Source: Synechococcus sp. PCC 7336 (GTDB lineage: Bacteria; Cyanobacteriota; Cyanobacteriia; Thermostichales; PCC-7336). From it: a DNA stretch of 64,000 bases. The notes below the pieces were generated by a model. The model made no database searches and was not told the origin of the DNA. It saw only the letters and a program-made list of their open reading frames with translations. Both the position numbers and the translations under genes were made by a program. The stretch spans positions 496,001 through 560,000 of the forward strand of contig NZ_CM001776.1 in the NCBI RefSeq assembly GCF_000332275.1, read 5' to 3'. Of this stretch, positions 34,126-42,010 are shown in pieces; within the stretch, counting starts at the first letter, position 1, and the number at the start of each line of letters is the position of its first letter.

Positions 34126-34710
34126 TTACCAGATACGTTGCAAGCTAAGGGTAAAACCAGGCAGTACATCTTCCCCTGAGAGCTGATTGGGTCGCTCCAA
34201 AACCAGCATTTCTGCGCCACTACGGTAAATTTCTACTCGAAAGTTTTGGGGATCGATCAGCCAGCCGAGGCGTGCGCCGCTAGCAAGATATTCGCGCATC
34301 TTATTCTGCAATACGTCGAGACGATCGCTCTTCGAGCGCAACTCAACGACAAAATCGGGGCACAGGGGGGCAAAGCCTTCCTTCTCCTCTTGAGTTAGGG
34401 CATCCCAGCGCTCGCGGCTTACCCAAGAGGCATCTGGAGCGCGGGTAGCACCATTGGGTAACTCAAAGCCACCGGAAGACTCGAAGGCAACACCCAAAGC
34501 TTCGTTGGCTTCAGCCCAGTTGCCAAGCTGAAGGCAAATGCTGAGATTTCGTTGACTCGATTCACTACCAGTTGGGGGACTCACGCTCAACTTACCATCT
34601 GCAGTCCTCTCCAATCGTAAATCCCGGTTAGCAGCCGCAAGCGCTGCGAACTCTGCCTGCGAGATGTGAAGGGCGAGGTCAGTGGGCAGTTCTAAAGTAA
34701 GAGTCGGCAT
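34126..34710 (-). CDS. Uma2-family protein
   Basis: This 194-residue Uma2 (DUF820) protein has DLRLERTADGKLSVSPPTG, GATRAPDASWVSRERW with the active-site aspartate, CPDFVVELRSKSD, and YLASGARLGWLIDPQ. It is the same subtype as the gene at 21944-22534 and about as diverged from it as homologues in separate loci, so it is not a recent duplicate. Confidence 0.92.
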   Translation of the reverse strand: MPTLTLELPTDLALHISQAEFAALAAANRDLRLERTADGKLSVSPPTGSESSQRNLSICLQLGNWAEANEALGVAFESSGGFELPNGATRAPDASWVSRERWDALTQEEKEGFAPLCPDFVVELRSKSDRLDVLQNKMREYLASGARLGWLIDPQNFRVEIYRSGAEMLVLERPNQLSGEDVLPGFTLSLQRIW

Positions 34711-35053
34711 GGTGATGCTCTTCGTCAGGATGCAATCGCTGGTTTGGTGCTACACCCTAACCCTTATTTTCACCGATTCTTGGCTTTTATGTAGTCGAGC
34801 GCATTCCACCTCCATAGACTCCACGAGGAGAAGGCCGCAATTACCTACTCAATCCGCACCATCCCGAATTTCCACAGGTCGAGAATTTGGCTGTCGTCTC
34901 TTACGAACTCGATCGCCCTCTGTAGCGACGATGATGCAAACCGCCGATCGCCTCTAAGCAGGATTTAACACTGTCTTCCAGCAAACCGCCCGTTAGGCGG
35001 AGATTGCTCCACTAAAATCGAGATGCTAGCGCTGAAGGTAAGGATTGACAAGC
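34711..35053. other. 343-bp intergenic region upstream of gnd
   Basis: No gene is visible. The stretch separates the divergent Uma2 and gnd genes and should contain both promoters. No strong dyad or repeat was seen. Confidence 0.4.
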
Positions 35054-36556
35054 ATGACGCAAGCACAGGCAGATATTGGGCTGATTGGCTTGGCTGTGAT
35101 GGGCCAAAATCTCGTCCTCAACATGGCCGACCACGGATACAAGGTCGCGGTATACAACCGCACCACTTCAGTCATGGAAAAATTTGTTGCCGAAAACCCC
35201 GATACGCCAGGGGGACTCGTCCCCTGCACGTCACTGTCCGAGCTGTTGGCGTCGCTGAAAAAGCCCCGCAAAATTGTCTTGCTGATCAAGGCGGGCAAGG
35301 CGATCGATTACGTCATTTCAGATCTGCTCGAAGCAGGTCTGGAGCCGGATGACATTGTGGTGGATGCGGGAAATTCCCTCTGGACGGACACCATCGATCG
35401 CGAAAAGAACTATGCTGACCAACTCAAGTTTTTCGGTTCCGGCACTTCGGGGGGGGAAGAAGGGGCTCGCTTCGGCCCTTCCCTCATGCCCGGTGGCAGC
35501 CCCGAGGCTTGGAAGTCTCTGGAACCCATCTGGACGGCCATCTCTGCCAAAGTGGACCCCGAGACGGGTAAAGAACTGAAAGGGGCGACCCCCGGTCATC
35601 CAATTGTCGGAGGCGTTCCCTGCTCCGCTTACCTCGGTCCCAATGGTGCGGGCCACTACGTCAAGATGGTCCACAACGGCATCGAATACGGCGACATGCA
35701 AATGATTTGCGAAGCCTATCACCTGATGCGGGATGTGTTGGGTATGAAGCCTGCCGAAATGAGCGAGGTGTTTGCCGAGTGGAACCGGGGCAAGCTGGAT
35801 AGTTTTTTGATTGAGGTCACCGCAGATATTCTGCAGCAGGTGGACCCCGTGACCGGTCAGCCGTTTGTGGATGTGGTTTTAGACACCGCCGGTCAGAAAG
35901 GTACGGGTAAGTGGACGGCGATGAATTCGCTGGAGATGGGGGTTCCCGCTCCCACGATCGCCGAAGCGGTTTACGCTCGGATTGTCAGCTCCCTCAAACA
36001 GGAGCGCGTGGCGGCCAGCCAGATCTTGCACGGTCCGGGGCCGAGTTTTCGGGGGGACAAACAAGCGTTTGTCAATGCAATTCGCGATGCCCTCTATTGC
36101 TCCAAGATTTGCTCTTACGCCCAGGGATTTGCCCTGATGCGCGAGGCCCAAAAGGAATATGACTGGCAGCTCAACTTTGGCGAGATTGCCACGATTTGGC
36201 GCGGTGGCTGCATTATTCGGGCGCGGTTCTTACAGCGGATTAAGGAAGCCTTCGATCGCGATGCCGCGCTCGCCAATCTATTGCTCGATCCCTACTTCAC
36301 GAAAGAGGTAGAAGATTCCCAGACCCACTGGCGCGAGGTGGTGGCTACGGCGGCGATGCAGGGGGTTCCGGCTCCGACATTTTCGTCGTCGTTGGCCTAT
36401 TACGACTCTTATCGCACCGGTTTCTTGCCCGCCAATTTATTGCAGGCGCAGCGAGACTACTTTGGGGCACATACTTACGAGCGTTTGGATCGGCCTCGGG
36501 GTGAATTTTTCCACCTCGATTGGCCCGAGCCCAGCCGCCCGCAGTTGCCGGTGTAG
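35054..36556 (+). CDS. gnd: 6-phosphogluconate dehydrogenase (decarboxylating)
   Basis: This enzyme oxidises 6-phosphogluconate to ribulose 5-phosphate with NADP+ in the oxidative pentose-phosphate pathway. ATG at 35054 gives 500 residues. Landmarks are the nucleotide loop [48 protein letters not shown], the catalytic [14 protein letters not shown] and [12 protein letters not shown], and a late [16 protein letters not shown]-like tail. A TTG three codons upstream is an alternative start. A hairpin terminator follows. Confidence 0.97.
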   Translation: MTQAQADIGLIGLAVMGQNLVLNMADHGYKVAVYNRTTSVMEKFVAENPDTPGGLVPCTSLSELLASLKKPRKIVLLIKAGKAIDYVISDLLEAGLEPDDIVVDAGNSLWTDTIDREKNYADQLKFFGSGTSGGEEGARFGPSLMPGGSPEAWKSLEPIWTAISAKVDPETGKELKGATPGHPIVGGVPCSAYLGPNGAGHYVKMVHNGIEYGDMQMICEAYHLMRDVLGMKPAEMSEVFAEWNRGKLDSFLIEVTADILQQVDPVTGQPFVDVVLDTAGQKGTGKWTAMNSLEMGVPAPTIAEAVYARIVSSLKQERVAASQILHGPGPSFRGDKQAFVNAIRDALYCSKICSYAQGFALMREAQKEYDWQLNFGEIATIWRGGCIIRARFLQRIKEAFDRDAALANLLLDPYFTKEVEDSQTHWREVVATAAMQGVPAPTFSSSLAYYDSYRTGFLPANLLQAQRDYFGAHTYERLDRPRGEFFHLDWPEPSRPQLPV

Positions 36557-36579
36557 CCCGTCTGCGGATTGATTCTGTC

Positions 36580-36605
36580 AGGCCCTGGTTCTGCAGGGCC
36601 TTGTT
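36580..36605 (+). terminator. candidate terminator after gnd
   Basis: AGGCCCTG (36580-36587) pairs with CAGGGCCT (36594-36601) across six bases and is followed by TTGTT. It lies 24 bases past the gnd stop. It is a short but well-placed intrinsic terminator. Confidence 0.55.
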
Positions 36606-36619
36606 CACGCTCGCCAAAC

Positions 36620-36820
36620 TTATAGCTGGTCATACACTGAATCCTGCTCGTCATAGGCTGCCAAGAATCTCTCTCTAGCAGCGTCTTGCCAAAGACGCTC
36701 TGACTCCTCCCGTTCTGCTATAGAAATCAAAATATCCTCACCCTCGCTAACTGAAATAGGCTGGCTCAGCTCCAGATGAGTTGAATCAATCACTCTAGCC
36801 TTGATGACTTTCATATCCAT
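36620..36820 (-). CDS. small antitoxin-like protein
   Basis: This 66-residue protein is read from ATG 36820 (MDMKVIKARVIDSTHLELSQP). A short beta-rich N-terminus (DSTHLELSQPISVSEGEDILIS) is followed by an acidic helical tail (ERLWQDAARERFLAAYDEQD). This pattern matches cyanobacterial DUF104-like antitoxins that normally sit beside a PIN or RelE toxin. No toxin gene is adjacent, so it is an orphan or has another role. Confidence 0.65.
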   Translation of the reverse strand: MDMKVIKARVIDSTHLELSQPISVSEGEDILISIAEREESERLWQDAARERFLAAYDEQDSVYDQL

Positions 36821-36923
36821 AATTCCTGCGCGAGCCCCAGATGAAGCGAGAACGGCGATCGCCCGAGCTGCTCGCTGAACGGATTGCTGTTGGTGGGCAT
36901 AATTTAGGTGTGGTGTCGTGGCT

Positions 36924-37220
36924 CTAGCGATCGGCAAACTTTTCCAGCAGGTCGATCGCGGTCATAATCCCTTGCATGGGCAATAGGTCGAACAAACTCA
37001 GTTGCGTCCGCCCTCCCCCCAACTGCACGGGAACGCCTTTGAGCACCTCTACCACAGCATCTTCGTCAATCCTGCCCTCATCCACCATTGGCAACAGTTT
37101 TTCAGCCAGCGGCAGGTGCAATTTGGCATCCGCCAGGAACAAATGCCACTTGGCCACATCCAGATAGACTTCCTCTCCCAATGCTGCGGCTAGCTGTTCG
37201 ATTCGCTGACTGTCCGACAT
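36924..37220 (-). CDS. DUF3181 family protein
   Basis: This 98-residue soluble protein is typical of DUF3181: LGEEVYLDVAKWHLFLADAKLH, LAEKLLPMVDEG, VPVQLGGGRTQLSLFDLLP. The family is conserved in cyanobacteria and plastid-bearing lineages and its function is unknown. It probably forms a short operon with the upstream membrane-protein gene, with four bases between them. Confidence 0.88.
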   Translation of the reverse strand: MSDSQRIEQLAAALGEEVYLDVAKWHLFLADAKLHLPLAEKLLPMVDEGRIDEDAVVEVLKGVPVQLGGGRTQLSLFDLLPMQGIMTAIDLLEKFADR

Positions 37221-37224
37221 GGCT

Positions 37225-37527
37225 TTATCCCTCTTCTTGGCTGGAGAGTTCTTCTTTACTGACTAGATCGCTGCCAGTTTTTTCTGTCAAGCCCGGATAG
37301 CGGGCAACAAGCATCACCCAGAGGGCATTCAGGGCCAAAATGGCCGTCCAGGCGATCGCCACCGGCTGCAGCCAAGGCCAATCGGCTCGGTAGAGCAACT
37401 GGAAAAACCACAACCCCGTCACCACCGTGCTATAAAGCATGGCGTTGGCAGCAAGCGTATAACGATCGTCCAAATAGCGATATTCCGATTCGCGGCGAGA
37501 GGGGGTTACTTTCCAGCGGGGTGGCAT
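37225..37527 (-). CDS. conserved two-helix membrane protein
   Basis: This 100-residue protein has a polar N-terminus (MPPRWKVTPSRRESEYRYLDD) and two predicted membrane helices: ANAMLYSTVVTGLWFFQLLY and PVAIAWTAILALNALWVMLV. An acidic tail ends it. I know similar short cyanobacterial proteins of unknown function. It is upstream of the DUF3181 gene in the same direction. Confidence 0.75.
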   Translation of the reverse strand: MPPRWKVTPSRRESEYRYLDDRYTLAANAMLYSTVVTGLWFFQLLYRADWPWLQPVAIAWTAILALNALWVMLVARYPGLTEKTGSDLVSKEELSSQEEG

Positions 37528-37620
37528 GGGCGCATAGCCTAACAGATGTCTATTTCTAGAATAGTGCGCTTCAGATCCCCAGCAACTGCGATCGCTGCTG
37601 GTCGCAGAGCGGGATCTTCA

Positions 37621-37653
37621 GTTATTATCAATAACAACGCTTTATTGACAATA
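37621..37653. promoter_or_regulatory. paired dyads upstream of the Fur-family gene
   Basis: GTTATTATCAATAAC (37621-37635) is a perfect 6-3-6 inverted repeat, and TATTGACAATA (37643-37653) is a perfect 5-1-5 repeat ending two bases before the GTG start. Both are AT-rich like Fur, PerR or Zur boxes. Their position suggests autoregulation by the gene that follows. Confidence 0.6.
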
Positions 37654-37655
37654 CC

Positions 37656-38120
37656 GTGACTTTAACTGACGCTTATTCCCCAGAAGCCTTTAAAGCAGAA
37701 CTCAACGCAGTCGGGTGGCGCATGACCCCACAGCGGGAGCGGATTTTAGATACGTTCCAAAATCTACCGGAGGGGGAGCATCTGAGCGCGGAAGATTTGC
37801 ACGATCGCCTCAAACAAGAAGGGGAAAATATTAGCCTTTCAACCATCTACCGCACCGTGAAGCTGATGGCTCGCATGGGCATTCTGCGGGAGCTGGAGCT
37901 GGCAGAGGGGCACAAGCATTACGAGATCAATCAACCCTATCCCCACCACCACCACCATTTGGTTTGCGTCAAGACCAACCAAGTGATCGAATTTAAGAAC
38001 AATCAAGTATTGGCAATTAGCCAGAAGGTGGCTGAGAAGCACGGCTTTAAAGTATTAGATTGTCAATTGACAATCATTGGCATTAGTCCCGAAGGACAGC
38101 GATATATTTTCAATTCTTAA
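37656..38120 (+). CDS. Fur-family transcriptional regulator
   Basis: This 154-residue regulator has a winged-helix N-terminus (GWRMTPQRERILDTFQNL; LSLSTIYRTVKLM-type recognition helix) and a C-terminal dimer domain. The metal-binding histidine cluster HHHHHLVC is present, but the paired CxxC structural-zinc motifs are absent, so it is not a classical Zur or four-cysteine Fur. It may sense iron or peroxide. The GTG start at 37656 follows two dyads. A perfect 16-bp palindrome (38059-38074) lies inside the coding sequence near its end. Confidence 0.9.
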   Translation: MTLTDAYSPEAFKAELNAVGWRMTPQRERILDTFQNLPEGEHLSAEDLHDRLKQEGENISLSTIYRTVKLMARMGILRELELAEGHKHYEINQPYPHHHHHLVCVKTNQVIEFKNNQVLAISQKVAEKHGFKVLDCQLTIIGISPEGQRYIFNS

Positions 38121-38122
38121 TC

Positions 38123-38722
38123 TTAAACAGTCGCCACTTGACGATGTTGGATAGTAGTACCCAGTACAGCTAGAAATTCTGCCAGCCACTTGGGATGGGC
38201 GGGCCAAGCTGGGGCGGTGACGAGATTGCCATCGGCGATCGCCTCAGTAACGGGAATCTCCACATAGATGCCGCCCGCAGCATTCACCTCGGGGCCGCAG
38301 GCGGGGTAGGCCGAGCAGCGCTTGCCTGCAAGCACTCCAGCAGCGGCTAGGAGTTGTGCTCCGTGACAAATGGCGGCGATCGGTTTATTGGCGTTGGCAA
38401 AATGCTGCACTACTGCGATGACCTCTGGATTGAGCCGCAGGTATTCGGGGGCACGACCGCCAGGAATCGCTAAGGCATCGTAGTCAGCCACCTGAATGTC
38501 GGCAAAGGTGGCATTCAACGTAAAGTTGTGTCCGGGCTTTTCTGAGTAAGTTTGATCCCCTTCAAAATCGTGGACTGCCGTGCGCACCGATTCGCCAGCC
38601 TTTTTGTCGGGACAAACAGCGCAAACGGTATGTCCTACCATTTGGAGGGCTTGGAACGGCACCATGACTTCGTAATCTTCCACAAAATCGCCCACCAGCA
38701 TTAAAATCTTCAGGCCAGTCAT
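38123..38722 (-). CDS. DJ-1/PfpI-family protein
   Basis: This 199-residue protein is read from ATG 38722 ([18 protein letters not shown]). It has the class I glutamine amidotransferase-like fold: a conserved early glutamate (DYEVM), [14 protein letters not shown], and the nucleophile elbow [20 protein letters not shown] with the reactive cysteine. Members are chaperones, deglycase-like proteins or proteases, and the exact role is unclear. It converges with the Fur-family gene, with two bases between the stops. Confidence 0.9.
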   Translation of the reverse strand: MTGLKILMLVGDFVEDYEVMVPFQALQMVGHTVCAVCPDKKAGESVRTAVHDFEGDQTYSEKPGHNFTLNATFADIQVADYDALAIPGGRAPEYLRLNPEVIAVVQHFANANKPIAAICHGAQLLAAAGVLAGKRCSAYPACGPEVNAAGGIYVEIPVTEAIADGNLVTAPAWPAHPKWLAEFLAVLGTTIQHRQVATV

Positions 38723-38836
38723 GACACATCTCCCAAGAGATAGACCGGGTGCAAAGGTTTCTTTCACACTAAGGGGAAATTCTGGTGGAGCGGGCAAATT
38801 CAATAACTTTTTAGCGATCGCCCCCGCAGATTCCCA

Positions 38837-39109
38837 TCATGACCTCCATGATGATGTCCTCAAAATCAGCACTGGCGTAAAAATCTCCCCGCCCTCGCCC
38901 CTCAAATGCCTCAACTTTGCTAGATTGACAGTCTTTTGAGTGAGATCGAATAGACTGCTGCACGCACTGCGCTGAAGAGCCGCATGAACCTCCGAAGCAC
39001 TGATGCCTAACTCCTGGGCCAAAGACGTATAGGTCCAATCATCGGACGGCAATCCGTATAACTTTAACAGGCAAAGAATGTCTTGGGGCTTGAGCACTGG
39101 AGTCAGCAA
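38837..39109 (-). pseudogene. helix-turn-helix protein, truncated
   Basis: The N-terminal 70 residues match a cyanobacterial HTH protein (KPQDILCLLKLYGLPSDDWTY, then SLAQELGISASEVHAALQRS as the helix-turn-helix). Such proteins are normally about 200 residues, but here the frame degenerates after KTVNLAKLRHL and ends near residue 90. It may be a remnant of a TA-type or phage-type regulator. Confidence 0.6.
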
Positions 39110-39223
39110 ACAGATTTCAATTTCATCTTACTCCTATGCCGACAGGAGACTGCATAGCATAAATCTATATACAGCAAGACTTCTAGGTGATTTTCAACGA
39201 TCGATCTTAGAGTGGGAAGGGAG

Positions 39224-39249
39224 TATTCGCTATTTGCAAATAGCGAATA
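39224..39249. repeat. 26-bp perfect palindrome
   Basis: Thirteen bases TATTCGCTATTTG are followed at once by their exact inverse, with no spacer. It lies nine bases from the attC-like site at 39259 and 115 bases upstream of the HTH gene fragment. It could be an operator or an extrudable cruciform. Confidence 0.8.
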
Positions 39250-39258
39250 GATTTGGAG

Positions 39259-39344
39259 GATAACGATTGAGTTCAGCGGACGCAGATAACTTTTGCAACT
39301 CAGCCGACCAACTTTCGGCATTCCGGTGCAGCGACTTGTTATGC
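39259..39344 (-). other. attC-like site A
   Basis: The site has the arrangement of integron attC sites: outer boxes GATAACG and GTTATGC, and inner boxes CAGCGGA and CCGG(T)G, with an imperfectly paired middle. It is about 86 bp long. It closely resembles site B at 40407-40492 (shared TAACGATTGAGTTCAG). Read on the minus strand, it follows the vapC-like stop by 15 bases, as a cassette attC should. No integrase is in the window. Confidence 0.5.
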
Positions 39345-39359
39345 AACGGCATCATCTGC

Positions 39360-39776
39360 TTACTCCAAGGGTATCGCCAAAAACTCGTCTGGCAATAATG
39401 CGGGAATGGCAGAGGCAGTAAAATCAGATTTATTTCGAGTCACAATAACTTCTACTCCTGCGACGTTTGCAGCCTCGCTTGTCACAGCATCTTCAAAATC
39501 TGTCATGGAGCTTTGTAATGCAGCCCTAATTACTACATCTGTTACACTAGCAACCTGAAGATGTTGCAATAACCTTGACAAAAGCTCACGGGCTGTTTCG
39601 CTGCCAACTTGACGATGCAAAATATAGAAAATATTCGTTACAGCATGACCCGAAATATAACCTTGGACTTGCGGTTGAGTTGCTGTACTCAATGCCTGTG
39701 CAGAAGCGATCGCAAATGGCTGTCGTTGGGCCAGAACATCGAGCAAAACATCACTGTCAAATAATACGTGCTTCAA
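39360..39776 (-). CDS. PIN-domain toxin, VapC-like
   Basis: This 138-residue PIN-domain protein is predicted to be a magnesium-dependent RNase. Acidic residues lie in LFDSDVLLDVLAQ at the N-terminus, MTDFEDAVTSEAA in the middle and VTRNKSDF near the end, the usual spacing. The start codon overlaps the antitoxin stop by four bases. It lies between two attC-like sites, consistent with a toxin-antitoxin cassette. Confidence 0.88.
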   Translation of the reverse strand: MKHVLFDSDVLLDVLAQRQPFAIASAQALSTATQPQVQGYISGHAVTNIFYILHRQVGSETARELLSRLLQHLQVASVTDVVIRAALQSSMTDFEDAVTSEAANVAGVEVIVTRNKSDFTASAIPALLPDEFLAIPLE

Positions 39777-40018
39777 CTGTATTTCTCCTCCAAGTAGTCC
39801 ACGTAGGACTCTGTAGGATCTTCTGTTCCTAGCTTAATCACCCCAATCAGGCTTTGAGTCCAAGGATCGAGACCAGTCAAAGAGTTTGTGTTGGGAATCG
39901 GAGGACTAAATAACACTAGCGTTTCTTTTTGAATCGAACTTAACAACAACTGGACTAAACGCCAACGATCGCCAATGGGCAACTGCAACGCCTGTTTTTG
40001 TAACTCCTGCCACGTCAT
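39773..40018 (-). CDS. VapB-like antitoxin
   Basis: This 81-residue acidic protein precedes the PIN toxin with an ATGA overlap. The N-terminal half (WQELQKQALQLPIGDRWRLVQLLLSSIQ) is a helical region common in cyanobacterial antitoxins; the C-terminal half (ESYVDYLEEKYS) probably wraps the toxin. No DNA-binding domain is obvious. Assignment rests mainly on the pairing. Confidence 0.75.
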   Translation of the reverse strand: MTWQELQKQALQLPIGDRWRLVQLLLSSIQKETLVLFSPPIPNTNSLTGLDPWTQSLIGVIKLGTEDPTESYVDYLEEKYS

Positions 40019-40019
40019 T

Positions 40020-40406
40020 CGCTTTCTCCAAACAACTTTTTATCTATTGTAAAGTGCTGCTGAGGCTTCTAACTTTAATTTCTGGGTAATGCCTCAGTGG
40101 TAAGGATCGAGTGTCTGCAGGGCAAGGGTTTCAGCACCTAATATCCTTGGCTCTACCGCTCCTGTTATGCTGTCCGCAGTCTTGAAAAGCCCAACATCCT
40201 ACCCAGTAAGGCTTTCATGAGATCTTGACCATAAAGAGGTATGTTTTACCGTCTAATCCATTGCTAGCAAGGCTTTGGGCAGCTTTGGCATGGAACTAGC
40301 ATACTAAGTCCGATAGAGCCATATCCTTACTGTTGAAGGACTATCCAGACAGGCTATCAGTTATCTCCAAACTATCATCAGTTATCTCCAAACTAGAAGA
40401 CAAGCG
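40020..40406. other. 387-bp gap inside the cassette
   Basis: No gene is visible between the antitoxin start and attC-like site B. It contains a tandem pair of 19-bp direct repeats (40356-40374 and 40377-40395; ATCAGTTATCTCCAAACTA) and otherwise nothing I can name. Cassettes are usually compact, so this may be a decayed gene or inserted sequence plus the promoter of the toxin-antitoxin pair. Confidence 0.45.
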
Positions 40407-40492
40407 GCATAACGATTGAGTTCAGTGGCGACTCGTAACTTTGGCATCTTCGCCAACCATTTTTATTCCGCCGCCGCAACGATTTGTTAGCA
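40407..40492 (-). other. attC-like site B
   Basis: The site is 86 bp with outer boxes GCATAAC and GTTAGCA and inner boxes CAGTGGCG and CGCCGCCG that can pair with each other; 13 of 21 outer positions match between arms. It shares size, box spacing and much sequence with site A. On the minus strand it follows the stop of the unknown gene at 40543 by 50 bases. Confidence 0.5.
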
Positions 40493-40542
40493 CGCGCCGC
40501 AACCCTAGACCTGACTTTGTACGATCGCCGAATTTATGAAAC

Positions 40543-40948
40543 TCATTTAAGAACCAGCAGTTCACTGAACTTATTTTTCAAATCCGGCGATACCGTCAGT
40601 GGCTTATAAACTTCGCCTTCGTAGGGCTGCCAAACGTAACCTGGGCTAAAGGGGCGAAATAAAATCGAGGCTCCGAGCGATCGCCAAACCATCTCAGCTA
40701 GCACCAAACCTGGAAAACTGGGAACGGTCGCCTCTGAGATCGACTCACTATAGGTTCTAAATTCATCAACTTCCAAACCAACCAGGGCATAACGAAAGGG
40801 CGGGGCAGACTGCAACCGCTGATAGAGTAGAATACCTAATTCCGTCATCTGATAAGCAATGTCAGACGCATCAATTCCCACTTCACTGATGTCATCTGGA
40901 CAAGCCTGACACCACCAGTTTCCCTCAATATCTTGAAAAACTACGGAT
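40543..40948 (-). pseudogene. cassette gene of unknown function, 5' end replaced
   Basis: About 130 codons encode a soluble protein I do not recognise (VVFQDIEGNWWCQACPDDIS, FRYALVGLEVDEFRTYSE, FRPFSPGYVWQPYEGEVYK). The frame continues upstream to 41001, but those first codons read antisense through an ISL3 fragment, so the native start is lost or lies very near 40942. It sits upstream of attC-like site B, as expected for an integron cassette gene. Confidence 0.6.
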
Positions 40949-41047
40949 GTGAGCTTGAGCAGTTGGAGTGTCGATCCGGCCAACCAACAGATCGTCTTCA
41001 ACCTCCACTCAACCCAAACGGTGGCCTGTTGCCCGCTGTGCGATCGC
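40943..41047 (+). mobile_element. ISL3 transposase fragment
   Basis: About 105 bases match 1751-1855 inside the ISL3 transposase gene with only scattered differences (ACGGATGTGAGCTTGA, then GATCCGGCCAACCAACAG). No inverted repeats remain. It is a fossil of a second element that landed beside the cassette array and removed the start of the neighbouring gene. Confidence 0.85.
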
Positions 41048-41093
41048 CCTTAGACTGGAAACAATCAACCCTACAGCACTCCCGTTCAATCGC

Positions 41094-41300
41094 ATGTCTG
41101 ACGAAACCGCAATCCCTGAAGAAGCTACCGAGTCCTCCCCCAGCTACGATCCCCGCTATATGGCAAAACCGGAGGATAGCTATACAAAATTAGCCATGCG
41201 CAATATGGTGCGTCGCGGCGGTACGTCTTTGCTCCATTTTGGCTTGACCATCACTGCAGTATTGGGCTTTTTGGTGGGGATGGCGTATCTATTTCATTAA
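41094..41300 (+). CDS. DUF3285 family protein
   Basis: This 68-residue protein has an acidic N-terminus, then SYTKLAMRNMVRRGGTSLLH and one membrane helix (FGLTITAVLGFLVGMAYLF). This is the DUF3285 signature, found across cyanobacteria with unknown function. Its 3' end overlaps the convergent folK gene by 12 bases. Confidence 0.88.
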   Translation: MSDETAIPEEATESSPSYDPRYMAKPEDSYTKLAMRNMVRRGGTSLLHFGLTITAVLGFLVGMAYLFH

Positions 41301-41903
41301 GAGCTGCACGGGGCGTTCCACCGCCACCCCCTGCCAACTCACTCGCTGGACTAGCTCGGCAATGGTGGCTCCCCCTTGGCGATCGCCCTCGGGATAGCGC
41401 CAGTGGGGAATCAGGTGCTTGAGAGGTACGAGCACAAAGGCCCGCTCTGCCATGCGCGGATGCGGCACGATCGCATCTGGCCCCTCAAACCAGCGATCCT
41501 CCCACAGCAAAATATCGAGATCGAGGGTGCGCGAGTCCCACTTGCGGTGGCGGGCTCGCCCCAGTTGGGCTTCGACCTGGAGGAGCACTCGCATGAGCTC
41601 TGGAGGCAATAGGGAGGTCGCCAGGAGTGCGGCACCGTTGAGATACGCTGGGGACTCCTGTTGAGGGCGATCGCCCCAGTAGACCGGCTCCGTCCAAAAG
41701 CAGGGAGACACCTGCAAGAGTTCGATATCTGGATGATTCTGGAGAGCCATTAATCCAGCTTCGAGGTTTTGACGAGGATCGCCCAAATTGCTGCCCAAAG
41801 CGATCGCCACGACCGCTCGGGATGGCGAGTATCCCGTTTGAGGGATCCGATTGGCGTTAGGCTGAATAGTGTTGGACTGCACGGACGATCGTTCGGTTCC
41901 CAT
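41289..41903 (-). CDS. folK: 2-amino-4-hydroxy-6-hydroxymethyldihydropteridine diphosphokinase
   Basis: HPPK transfers pyrophosphate to the pterin in folate synthesis. Conserved parts are AIALGSNLGDPRQNLEAGL, ETEPVYW-type WTEPVYWGDRP, LLPPELMRVLLQVEAQLGR, RKWDSRTLDLDILLW with the metal-binding aspartates, and PHPRMAERAFVLVPL. ATG at 41903, preceded by AAGGG, gives 204 residues; an ATG at 41957 is also open. Confidence 0.95.
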   Translation of the reverse strand: MGTERSSVQSNTIQPNANRIPQTGYSPSRAVVAIALGSNLGDPRQNLEAGLMALQNHPDIELLQVSPCFWTEPVYWGDRPQQESPAYLNGAALLATSLLPPELMRVLLQVEAQLGRARHRKWDSRTLDLDILLWEDRWFEGPDAIVPHPRMAERAFVLVPLKHLIPHWRYPEGDRQGGATIAELVQRVSWQGVAVERPVQLLMK

Positions 41904-42010
41904 TGGCAAACCCTTGGATTTTGCAAGATCGATATTGACAAAGATCGATTTCTGCAAAATACAGGATAATTGTTTTCCACTGTCTATCCCGCCGAGGAGA
42001 CTGGCAAGCT

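Noticed and set aside
40081-40160. tRNA-like CTCAGTGGTAAGG sequence
   Set aside because: It resembles a D-arm, but no anticodon stem, T-arm (GGTTCGA) or acceptor stem can be placed around it.
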